In this document: positions 23,304 to 36,049 of the stretch, in pieces
How positions within the stretch are numbered: position 1 is the first letter of the stretch
How the letters are laid out: each line of letters opens with the position of its first letter
Made by a program: the position numbers and the translations under genes
Origin: Cladorhizidae sp. MBARI D1340-BT2
Taxonomy: Eukaryota; Porifera; Demospongiae; Poecilosclerida; Cladorhizidae
Assembly: GCA_028752905.1 (NCBI GenBank)
Contig: JAQNBH010000272.1
Coordinates: forward strand, 496,001-560,000
Direction of reading: 5' to 3'
DNA: 64,000 nt
Notes under the pieces: model-generated
Database searches by the model: none
Told to the model about the DNA's origin: nothing
The model's input: only the letters and a program-made list of their open reading frames with translations

Positions 23304-26300
23304 ACACATAATGAAACCTATCATTCGAATCATATCAAGTCCATTACAGTGAAGTATGCAGAATATTATGGATGTTTGATATCAACAGAGAGCACAGGGA
23401 GAGACCTATCTTAATAGCTATATATCAAGTTTATACAGTGAAGTGTGGAGAATCTATGAAGCTAACCTGTTTAGCATCAAGATAGAGAACACAGAGAAAC
23501 CTATCTTGTGATTCTATGTATGCAGAATATATGGATGTTTGGTATCAAGAGAGAGAACAGAGAGAGGCCTACCTTTAGAGCTATATATCAAGTCTATTCA
23601 GTGAAGTGTGGAGAATCTATGAAGCTAACATGTTTAGCTCAAGATAGAGAACACTGAGATACCTATCTTGCAAGTCCATTACAGTGAAGTGTGCAGAATA
23701 TATGGATGTTTGGTATCAACATTAGAGAGTCCTATCTTAATAGCTATACATCAAGTCTATTCAGTGAGGTGTGGATAATCTACGAAGCTAACATGTTTAG
23801 CATCAAGTAAGAGTACAATTCATAACTGCCCTAATTAACAAGACCAAAGTCCCAGATTTTGTCAACTGATAGAGAAGGCCCTTATCTGCAACATGTCAAC
23901 AGATTATCAATAAATGTAGTGGTTTTTCACTGGCAGGCCACCGCTTTGGCAACTGGAAAACGCCAGGAAAGATCGCAAACCTTACCACTTCAAATCGCCA
24001 TAACTTGCTAATACTTAGAGTACTCAAAATTTTGGCGCGTACAAAAGACAGATAATTAGAAGGGCTATCCGGTGATATAAAAATTATCTTTTTTGGGTAA
24101 AGTGTAAAAAAGTTATGAGCTTTACGGAAAAATAACAAGATTTTTGGGGGGGAAATGAGAAACATATAGACCAAATTAGGGCAAATATCAAGATAGAGAA
24201 CACATAATGAAACCTATCATTCGAATCATATCAAGTCCATTACAGTGAAGTATGCAGAATATTATGGATGTTTGATATCAACAGAGAGCACAGGGAGAGA
24301 CCTATCTTAATAGCTATATATCAAGTTTATACAGTGAAGTGTGGAGAATCTATGAAGCTAACCTGTTTAGCATCAAGATAGAGAACACAGAGAAACCTAT
24401 CTTGTGATTCTATGTATGCAGAATATACGGATGTTTGGTATCAAGAGAGAGAACAGAGAGAGGCCTACCTTTAGAGCTATATATCAAGTCTATTCAGTGA
24501 AGTGTGGAGAATCTATGAAGCTAACATGTTTAGCTCAAGATAGAGAACACTGAGATACCTATCTTGCAAGTCCATTACAGTGAAGTGTGCAGAATATATG
24601 GATGTTTGGTATCAACATTAGAGAGTCCTATCTTAATAGCTATACATCAAGTCTATTCAGTGAAGTGTGGATAATCTACGAAGCTAACATGTTTAGCATC
24701 AAGTAAGAGTACAATTCATAACTGCCCTAATTAACAAGACCAAAGTCCCAGATTTTGTCAACTGATAGAGAAGGCCCTTATCTGCAACATGTCAACAGAT
24801 TATCAATAAATGTGGTGGTTTTTCACTGGCAGGCCACCGCTTTGGCAACTGGAAAACGCCAGGAAAGATCGCAAACCTTACCACTTCAAATCGCCATAAC
24901 TTGCTAATACTTAGAGTACTCAAAATTTTGGCACGTACAAAAGACAGATAATTAGAAGGGCTATCCGGTGATATAAAAATTTCTTTTTTGGGTAAAGTGT
25001 AGAAAAGTTAATAACAAGATTTTGGGGGGAAAATGAGAAACATATAGACCAAATTAGGGCAAATATCAAGATAGAGAACACATAATGAAACCTATCATTC
25101 GAATCATATCAAGTCCATTACAGTGAAGTGTGCAGAATATTATGGATGTTTGATATCAACAGAGAGCACAGGGAGAGACCTATCTTAATAGCTATATATC
25201 AAGTTTATACAGTGAAGTGTGGAGAATCTATGAAGCTAACCTGTTTAGCATCAAGATAGAGAACACATAGAGAAACCTATCTTGTGATTCTATGTATGCA
25301 GAATATACGGATGTTTGGTATCAAGAGAGAGAACAGAGAGAGGCCTACCTTTAGAGCTATATATCAAGTCTATTCAGTGAAGTGTGGAGAATCTATGAAG
25401 CTAACATGTTTAGCTCAAGATAGAGAACACTGAGAGATACCTATCTTGCAAGTCCATTACAGTGAAGTGTGCAGAATATATGGATGTTTGGTATCAAGAG
25501 AGAGCACTTAGAGAGTCCTATCTTAATAGCTATACATCAAGTCTATTCAGTGAAGTGTGGATAATCTACGAAGCTAACATGTTTAGCATCAAGTAAGAGT
25601 ACAATTCATAACTGCCCTAATTAACAAGACCAAAGTCCCAGATTTTGTCAACTGATAGAGAAGGCCCTTATCTGCAACATGTCAACAGATTATCAATAAA
25701 TGTAGTGGTTTTTCACTGGCAGGCCACCGCTTTGGCAACTGGAAAACGCCAGGAAAGATCGCAAACCTTACCACTTCAAATCGCCATAACTTGCTAATAC
25801 TTAGAGTACTCAAAATTTTGGCGCGTACAAAAGACAGATAATTAGAAGGGCTATCCGGTGATATAAAAATTATCTTTTTTGGGTAAAGTGTAAAAAAGTT
25901 ATGAGCTTTACGGCAAAATAACAAGATTTTTGGGGGGAAAATGAGAAACATATAGACCAAATTAGGGCAAATATCAAGATAGAGAACACATAATGAAACC
26001 TATCATTCGAATCATATCAAGTCCATTACAGTGAAGTATGCAGAATATTATGGATGTTTGATATCAACAGAGAGCACAGGGAGAGACCTATCTTAATAGC
26101 TATATATCAAGTTTATACAGTGAAGTGTGGAGAATCTATGAAGCTAACCTGTTTAGCATCAAGATAGAGAACACAGAGAAACCTATCTTGTGATTCTATG
26201 TATGCAGAATATACGGATGTTTGGTATCAAGAGAGAGAACAGAGAGAGGCCTACCTTTAGAGCTATATATCAAGTCTATTCAGTGAAGTGTGGAGAATCT

Positions 26301-29300
26301 ATGAAGCTAACATGTTTAGCTCAAGATAGAGAACACTGAGATACCTATCTTGCAAGTCCATTACAGTGAAGTGTGCAGAATATATGGATGTTTGGTATCA
26401 ACATTAGAGAGTCCTATCTTAATAGCTATACATCAAGTCTATTCAGTGAGGTGTGGATAATCTACGAAGCTAACATGTTTAGCATCAAGTAAGAGTACAA
26501 TTCATAACTGCCCTAATTAACAAGACCAAAGTCCCAGATTTTGTCAACTGATAGAGAAGGCCCTTATCTGCAACATGTCAACAGATTATCAATAAATGTA
26601 GTGGTTTTTCACTGGCAGGCCACCGCTTTGGCAACTGGAAAACGCCAGGAAAGATCGCAAACCTTACCACTTCAAATCGCCATAACTTGCTAATACTTAG
26701 AGTACTCAAAATTTTGGCGCGTACAAAAGACAGATAATTAGAAGGGCTATCCGGTGATATAAAAATTATCTTTTTTGGGTAAAGTGTAAAAAAGTTATGA
26801 GCTTTACGGCAAAATAACAAGATTTTTGGGGGAAAAATGAGAAACATATAGACCAAATTAGGGCAAATATCAAGATAGAGAACACATAATGAAACCTATC
26901 ATTCGAATCATATCAAGTCCATTACAGTGAAGTATGCAGAATATTATGGATGTTTGATATCAACAGAGAGCACAGGGAGAGACCTATCTTAATAGCTATA
27001 TATCAAGTTTATACAGTGAAGTGTGGAGAATCTATGAAGCTAACCTGTTTAGCATCAAGATAGAGAACACAGAGAAACCTATCTTGTGATTCTATGTATG
27101 CAGAATATACGGATGTTTGGTATCAAGAGAGAGAACAGAGAGAGGCCTACCTTTAGAGCTATATATCAAGTCTATTCAGTGAAGTGTGGAGAATCTATGA
27201 AGCTAACATGTTTAGCTCAAGATAGAGAACACTGAGATACCTATCTTGCAAGTCCATTACAGTGAAGTGTGCAGAATATATGGATGTTTGGTATCAACAT
27301 TAGAGAGTCCTATCTTAATAGCTATACATCAAGTCTATTCAGTGAAGTGTGGATAATCTACGAAGCTAACATGTTTAGCATCAAGTAAGAGTACAATTCA
27401 TAACTGCCCTAATTAACAAGACCAAAGTCCCAGATTTTGTCAACTGATAGAGAAGGCCCTTATCTGCAACATGTCAACAGATTATCAATAAATGTGGTGG
27501 TTTTTCACTGGCAGGCCACCGCTTTGGCAACTGGAAAACGCCAGGAAAGATCGCAAACCTTACCACTTCAAATCACCATAACTTGCTAATACTTAGAGTA
27601 CTCAAAATTTTGGCACGTACAAAAGACAGATAATTAGAAGGGCTATCCGGTGATATAAAAATTTCTTTTTTGGGTAAAGTGTAGAAAAGTTAATAACAAG
27701 ATTTTGGGGGGAAAATGAGAAACATATAGACCAAATTAGGGCAAATATCAAGATAGAGAACACATAATGAAACCTATCATTCGAATCATATCAAGTCCAT
27801 TACAGTGAAGTGTGCAGAATATTATGGATGTTTGATATCAACAGAGAGCACAGGGAGAGACCTATCTTAATAGCTATATATCAAGTTTATACAGTGAAGT
27901 GTGGAGAATCTATGAAGCTAACCTGTTTAGCATCAAGATAGAGAACACATAGAGAAACCTATCTTGTGATTCTATGTATGCAGAATATACGGATGTTTGG
28001 TATCAAGAGAGAGAACAGAGAGAGGCCTACCTTTAGAGCTATATATCAAGTCTATTCAGTGAAGTGTGGAGAATCTATGAAGCTAACATGTTTAGCTCAA
28101 GATAGAGAACACTGAGAGATACCTATCTTGCAAGTCCATTACAGTGAAGTGTGCAGAATATATGGATGTTTGGTATCAAGAGAGAGCACTTAGAGAGTCC
28201 TATCTTAATAGCTATACATCAAGTCTATTCAGTGAAGTGTGGATAATCTACGAAGCTAACATGTTTAGCATCAAGTAAGAGTACAATTCATAACTGCCCT
28301 AATTAACAAGACCAAAGTCCCAGATTTTGTCAACTGATAGAGAAGGCCCTTATCTGCAACATGTCAACAGATTATCAATAAATGTAGTGGTTTTTCACTG
28401 GCAGGCCACCGCTTTGGCAACTGGAAAACGCCAGGAAAGATCGCAAACCTTACCACTTCAAATCGCCATAACTTGCTAATACTTAGAGTACTCAAAATTT
28501 TGGCGCGTACAAAAGACAGATAATTAGAAGGGCTATCCGGTGATATAAAAATTATCTTTTTTGGGTAAAGTGTAAAAAAGTTATGAGCTTTACGGCAAAA
28601 TAACAAGATTTTTGGGGGGAAAATGAGAAACATATAGACCAAATTAGGGCAAATATCAAGATAGAGAACACATAATGAAACCTATCATTCGAATCATATC
28701 AAGTCCATTACAGTGAAGTATGCAGAATATTATGGATGTTTGATATCAACAGAGAGCACAGGGAGAGACCTATCTTAATAGCTATATATCAAGTTTATAC
28801 AGTGAAGTGTGGAGAATCTATGAAGCTAACCTGTTTAGCATCAAGATAGAGAACACAGAGAAACCTATCTTGTGATTCTATGTATGCAGAATATACGGAT
28901 GTTTGGTATCAAGAGAGAGAACAGAGAGAGGCCTACCTTTAGAGCTATATATCAAGTCTATTCAGTGAAGTGTGGAGAATCTATGAAGCTAACATGTTTA
29001 GCTCAAGATAGAGAACACTGAGATACCTATCTTGCAAGTCCATTACAGTGAAGTGTGCAGAATATATGGATGTTTGGTATCAACATTAGAGAGTCCTATC
29101 TTAATAGCTATACATCAAGTCTATTCAGTGAGGTGTGGATAATCTACGAAGCTAACATGTTTAGCATCAAGTAAGAGTACAATTCATAACTGCCCTAATT
29201 AAAGTCCCAGATTTTGTCAACTGATAGAGAAGGCCCTTATCTGCAACATGTCAACAGATTATCAATAAATGTAGTGGTTTTTCACTGGCAGGCCACCGCT

Positions 29301-29554
29301 TTGGCAACTGGAAAACGCCAGGAAAGATCGCAAACCTTACCACTTCAAATCGCCATAACTTGCTAATACTTAGAGTACTCAAAATTTTGGCGCGTACAAA
29401 AGACAGATAATTAGAAGGGCTATCCGGTGATATAAAAATTATCTTTTTTGGGTAAAGTGTAAAAAAGTTATGAGCTTTACGGCAAAATAACAAGATTTTT
29501 GGGGGGAAAATGAGAAACATATAGACCAAATTAGGGCAAATATCAAGATAGAGA
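23304..29554. repeat. Trimeric higher-order repeat, period 2682 bp
   Basis: Unit lengths run 896, 878, 908, then 896, 878, 908, then a unit of 887. Starts 23304/25986/28668, 24200/26882 and 25078/27760 are all 2682 apart. The 878-bp units share a 16-bp tail deletion (GTTAATAACAAG near 25008 and 27689). Several private changes separate the copies, for example AATCGCC near 24889 against AATCACC near 27571, so this duplication is older than the 1802- and 7255-bp ones. The third copy begins at 28668 but lacks 9 bp near 29201. Confidence 0.85.
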
Positions 29555-32268
29555 ACACATAATGAAACCTATCATTCGAATCATATCAAGTCCATTACAG
29601 TGAAGTATGCAGAATATTATGGATGTTTGATATCAACAGAGAGCACAGGGAGAGACCTATCTTAATAGCTATATATCAAGTTTATACAGTGAAGTGTGGA
29701 GAATCTATGAAGCTAACCTGTTTAGCATCAAGATAGAGAACACAGAGAAACCTATCTTGTGATTCTATGTATGCAGAATATACGGATGTTTGGTATCAAG
29801 AGAGAGAACAGAGAGAGGCCTACCTTTAGAGCTATATATCAAGTCTATTCAGTGAAGTGTGGAGAATCTATGAAGCTAACATGTTTAGCTCAAGATAGAG
29901 AACACTGAGATACCTATCTTGCAAGTCCATTACAGTGAAGTGTGCAGAATATATGGATGTTTGGTATCAACATTAGAGAGTCCTATCTTAATAGCTATAC
30001 ATCAAGTCTATTCAGTGAAGTGTGGATAATCTACGAAGCTAACATGTTTAGCATCAAGTAAGAGTACAATTCATAACTGCCCTAATTAACAAGACCAAAG
30101 TCCCAGATTTTGTCAACTGATAGAGAAGGCCCTTATCTGCAACATGTCAACAGATTATCAATAAATGTGGTGGTTTTTCACTGGCAGGCCACCGCTTTGG
30201 CAACTGGAAAACGCCAGGAAAGATCGCAAACCTTACCACTTCAAATCACCATAACTTGCTAATACTTAGAGTACTCAAAATTTTGGCACGTACAAAAGAC
30301 AGATAATTAGAAGGGCTATCCGGTGATATAAAAATTTTCTTTTTGGGGCAAAGTGTAGAAAAGTTATGAGCTTTACGGCAAAATAACAAGATTTTGGGGG
30401 GAAAATGAGAAACATATAGACCAAATTAGGGCAAATATCAAGATAGAGAACACATAATGAAACCTATCATTCGAATCATATCAAGTCCATTACAGTGAAG
30501 TGTGCAGAATATTATGGATGTTTGATATCAACAGAGAGCACAGGGAGAGACCTATCTTAATAGCTATATATCAAGTTTATACAGTGAAGTGTGGAGAATC
30601 TATGAAGCTAACCTGTTTAGCATCAAGATAGAGAACACATAGAGAAACCTATCTTGTGATTCTATGTATGCAGAATATACGGATGTTTGGTATCAAGAGA
30701 GAGAACAGAGAGAGGCCTACCTTTAGAGCTATATATCAAGTCTATTCAGTGAAGTGTGGAGAATCTATGAAGCTAACATGTTTAGCTCAAGATAGAGAAC
30801 ACTGAGAGATACCTATCTTGCAAGTCCATTACAGTGAAGTGTGCAGAATATATGGATGTTTGGTATCAAGAGAGAGCACTTAGAGAGTCCTATCTTAATA
30901 GCTATACATCAAGTCTATTCAGTGAAGTGTGGATAATCTACGAAGCTAACATGTTTAGCATCAAGTAAGAGTACAATTCATAACTGCCCTAATTAACAAG
31001 ACCAAAGTCCCAGATTTTGTCAACTGATAGAGAAGGCCCTTATCTGCAACATGTCAACAGATTATCAATAAATGTGGTGGTTTTTCACTGGCAGGCCACC
31101 GCTTTGGCAACTGGAAAACGCCAGGAAAGATCGCAAACCTTACCACTTCAAATCACCATAACTTGCTAATACTTAGAGTACTCAAAATTTTGGCACGTAC
31201 AAAAGACAGATAATTAGAAGGGCTATCCGGTGATATAAAAAATTTCTTTTTTGGGTAAAGTGTAGAAAAGTTATGAGCTTTACGGCAAAATAACAAGATT
31301 TTGGGGGGGAAATGAGAAACATAATATAGACCAAATTAGGGCAAATATCAAGATAGAGAACACATAATGAAACCTATCATTCGTATCATATCAAGTCCAT
31401 TACAGTGAAGTGTGCAGAATATTATGGATGTTTGATATCAACAGAGAGCACAGGGAGAGACCTATCTTAATAGCTATATATCAAGTTTATACAGTGAAGT
31501 GTGGAGAATCTATGAAGCTAACCTGTTTAGCAACAAGATAGAGAACACATAGAGAAACCTATCTTGTGATTCTATGTATGCAGAATATACGGATGTTTGG
31601 TATCAAGAGAGAGAACAGAGAGAGGCCTACCTTTAGAGCTATATATCAAGTCTATTCAGTGAAGTGTGGAGAATCTATGAAGCTAACATGTTTAGCTCAA
31701 GATAGAGAACACTGAGAGATACCTATCTTGCAAGTCCATTACAGTGAAGTGTGCAGAATATATGGATGTTTGGTATCAAGAGAGAGCACTTAGAGAGTCC
31801 TATCTTAATAGCTATACATCAAGTCTATTCAGTGAAGTGTGGATAATCTACGAAGCTAACATGTTTAGCATCAAGTAAGAGTACAATTCATAACTGCCCT
31901 AATTAACAAGACCAAAGTCCCAGATTTTGTCAACTGATAGAGAAGGCCCTTATCTGCAACATGTCAACAGATTATCAATAAATGTGGTGGTTTTTCACTG
32001 GCAGGCCACCGCTTTGGCAACTGGAAAACGCCAGGAAAGATCGCAAACCTTACCACTTCAAATCACCATAACTTGCTAATACTTAGAGTACTCAAAATTT
32101 TGGCACGTACAAAAGACAGATAATTAGAAGGGCTATCCGGTGATATAAAAATTTCTTTTTTGGATAAAGTGTAGAAAAGTTATGAGCTTTACGGCAAAAT
32201 AACAAGATTTTTGGGGGAAAATGAGAAACATAATATAGACCAAATTAGGGCAAATATCAAGATAGAGA

Positions 32269-33321
32269 ACACATAATGAAACCTATCATTCGAATCATAT
32301 CAAGTCCATTACAGTGAAGTGTGCAGAATATTATGGATGTTTGATATCAACAGAGAGCACAGGGAGAGACCTATCTTAATAGCTATATATCAAGTTTATA
32401 CAGTGAAGTGTGGAGAATCTATGAAGCTAACCTGTTTAGCATCAAGATAGAGAACACATAGAGAAACCTATCTTGTGATTCTATGTATGCAGAATATACG
32501 GATGTTTGGTATCAAGAGAGAGAACAGAGAGAGGCCTACCTTTAGAGCTATATATCAAGTCTATTCAGTGAAGTGTGGAGAATCTATGAAGCTAACATGT
32601 TTAGCTCAAGATAGAGAACACTGAGAGATACCTATCTTGCAAGTCCATTACAGTGAAGTGTGCAGAATATATGGATGTTTGGTATCAAGAGAGAGCACTT
32701 AGAGAGTCCTATCTTAATAGCTATACATCAAGTCTATTCAGTGAAGTGTGGAGAATCTATGAAGCTAACATGTTTAGCTCAAGATAGAGAACACTGAGAT
32801 ACCTATCTTGCAAGTCCATTACAGTGAAGTGTGCAGAATATATGGATGTTTGGTATCAACATTAGAGAGTCCTATCTTAATAGCTATACATCAAGTCTAT
32901 TCAGTGAAGTGTGGATAATCTACGAAGCTAACATGTTTAGCATCAAGTAAGAGTACAATTCATAACTGCCCTAATTAACAAGACCAAAGTCCCAGATTTT
33001 GTCAACTGATAGAGAAGGCCCTTATCTGCAACATGTCAACAGATTATCAATAAATGTGGTGGTTTTTCACTGGCAGGCCACCGCTTTGGCAACTGGAAAA
33101 CGCCAGGAAAGATCGCAAACCTTACCACTTCAAATCACCATAACTTGCTAATACTTAGAGTACTCAAAATTTTGGCACGTACAAAAGACAGATAATTAGA
33201 AGGGCTATCCGGTGATATAAAAATTTCTTTTTTGGGTAAAGTGTAGAAAAGTTAATAACAAGATTTTGGGGGGAAAATGAGAAACATATAGACCAAATTA
33301 GGGCAAATATCAAGATAGAGA
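32269..33321. repeat. Enlarged satellite unit with an extra subrepeat (1053 bp)
   Basis: After A-family subrepeat c, the sequence from about 32750 returns to GAGAATCTATGAAGC (subrepeat b ending) and then runs through a second, B-family c (CTGAGATACC, CAACATTAGAG) before the tail. The tail carries the 16-bp deletion (GTTAATAACAAG near 33252). The junction lies in the ATTCAGTGAAGTGTGG stretch shared by subrepeats b and c, consistent with exchange at that stretch. Confidence 0.85.
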
Positions 33322-34231
33322 ACACATAATGAAACCTATCATTCGAATCATATCAAGTCCATTACAGTGAAGTGTGCAGAATATTATGGATGTTTGATAT
33401 CAACAGAGAGCACAGGGAGAGACCTATCTTAATAGCTATATATCAAGTTTATACAGTGAAGTGTGGAGAATCTATGAAGCTAACCTGTTTAGCATCAAGA
33501 TAGAGAACACATAGAGAAACCTATCTTGTGATTCTATGTATGCAGAATATACGGATGTTTGGTATCAAGAGAGAGAACAGAGAGAGGCCTACCTTTAGAG
33601 CTATATATCAAGTCTATTCAGTGAAGTGTGGAGAATCTATGAAGCTAACATGTTTAGCTCAAGATAGAGAACACTGAGAGATACCTATCTTGCAAGTCCA
33701 TTACAGTGAAGTGTGCAGAATATATGGATGTTTGGTATCAAGAGAGAGCACTTAGAGAGTCCTATCTTAATAGCTATACATCAAGTCTATTCAGTGAAGT
33801 GTGGATAATCTACGAAGCTAACATGTTTAGCATCAAGTAAGAGTACAATTCATAACTGCCCTAATTAACAAGACCAAAGTCCCAGATTTTGTCAACTGAT
33901 AGAGAAGGCCCTTATCTGCAACATGTCAACAGATTATCAATAAATGTGGTGGTTTTTCACTGGCAGGCCACCGCTTTGGCAACTGGAAAACGCCAGGAAA
34001 GATCGCAAACCTTACCACTTCAAATCACCATAACTTGCTAATACTTAGAGTACTCAAAATTTTGGCACGTACAAAAGACAGATAATTAGAAGGGCTATCC
34101 GGTGATATAAAAATTTTCTTTTTTGGGTAAAGTGTAGAAAAGTTATGAGCTTTACGGCAAAATAACAAGATTTTGGGGGGGAAATGAGAAACATAATATA
34201 GACCAAATTAGGGCAAATATCAAGATAGAGA

Positions 34232-36049
34232 ACACATAATGAAACCTATCATTCGAATCATATCAAGTCCATTACAGTGAAGTGTGCAGAATATTATGGA
34301 TGTTTGATATCAACAGAGAGCACAGGGAGAGACCTATCTTAATAGCTATATATCAAGTTTATACAGTGAAGTGTGGAGAATCTATGAAGCTAACCTGTTT
34401 AGCATCAAGATAGAGAACACATAGAGAAACCTATCTTGTGATTCTATGTATGCAGAATATACGGATGTTTGGTATCAAGAGAGAGAACAGAGAGAGGCCT
34501 ACCTTTAGAGCTATATATCAAGTCTATTCAGTGAAGTGTGGAGAATCTATGAAGCTAACATGTTTAGCTCAAGATAGAGAACACTGAGAGATACCTATCT
34601 TGCAAGTCCATTACAGTGAAGTGTGCAGAATATATGGATGTTTGGTATCAAGAGAGAGCACTTAGAGAGTCCTATCTTAATAGCTATACATCAAGTCTAT
34701 TCAGTGAAGTGTGGATAATCTACGAAGCTAACATGTTTAGCATCAAGTAAGAGTACAATTCATAACTGCCCTAATTAACAAGACCAAAGTCCCAGATTTT
34801 GTCAACTGATAGAGAAGGCCCTTATCTGCAACATGTCAACAGATTATCAATAAATGTGGTGGTTTTTCACTGGCAGGCCACCGCTTTGGCAACTGGAAAA
34901 CGCCAGGAAAGAACGCAAACCTTACCACTTCAAATCACCATAACTTGCTAATACTTAGAGTACTCAAAATTTTGGCACGTACAAAAGACAGATAATTAGA
35001 AGGGCTATCCGGTGATATAAAAATTTCTTTTTTGGATAAAGTGTAGAAAAGTTATGAGCTTTACGGCAAAATAACAAGATTTTGGGGGGGAAATGAGAAA
35101 CATAATATAGACCAAATTAGGGCAAATATCAAGATAGAGAACACATAATGAAACCTATCATTCGAATCATATCAAGTCCATTACAGTGAAGTGTGCAGAA
35201 TATTATGGATGTTTGATATCAACAGAGAGCACAGGGAGAGACCTATCTTAATAGCTATATATCAAGTTTATACAGTGAAGTGTGGAGAATCTATGAAGCT
35301 AACCTGTTTAGCATCAAGATAGAGAACACATAGAGAAACCTATCTTGTGATTCTATGTATGCAGAATATACGGATGTTTGGTATCAAGAGAGAGAACAGA
35401 GAGAGGCCTACCTTTAGAGCTATATATCAAGTCTATTCAGTGAAGTGTGGAGAATCTATGAAGCTAACATGTTTAGCTCAAGATAGAGAACACTGAGAGA
35501 TACCTATCTTGCAAGTCCATTACAGTGAAGTGTGCAGAATATATGGATGTTTGGTATCAAGAGAGAGCACTTAGAGAGTCCTATCTTAATAGCTATACAT
35601 CAAGTCTATTCAGTGAAGTGTGGATAATCTACGAAGCTAACATGTTTAGCATCAAGTAAGAGTACAATTCATAACTGCCCTAATTAACAAGACCAAAGTC
35701 CCAGATTTTGTCAACTGATAGAGAAGGCCCTTATCTGCAACATGTCAACAGATTATCAATAAATGTGGTGGTTTTTCACTGGCAGGCCACCGCTTTGGCA
35801 ACTGGAAAACGCCAGGAAAGAACGCAAACCTTACCACTTCAAATCACCATAACTTGCTAATACTTAGAGTACTCAAAATTTTGGCACGTACAAAAGACAG
35901 ATAATTAGAAAGGCTATCCGGTGATATAAAAATTTCTTTTTTGGATAAAGTGTAGAAAAGTTATGAGCTTTACGGCAAAATAACAAGATTTTTGGGGGGA
36001 AATGAGAAACATAATATAGACCAAATTAGGGCAAATATCAAGATAGAGA
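34232..36049. repeat. Monomer duplication, period 909 bp
   Basis: Units 34 and 35 share GGAAAGAACGCAAACC (near 34907 and 35816), where other units have GATCGC, and both have TTTTTTGGATAAAG in the tail. They appear to be a recent single-unit tandem duplication. Unit 35 adds a private AGAAAGGCTATCC near 35908. Confidence 0.7.
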
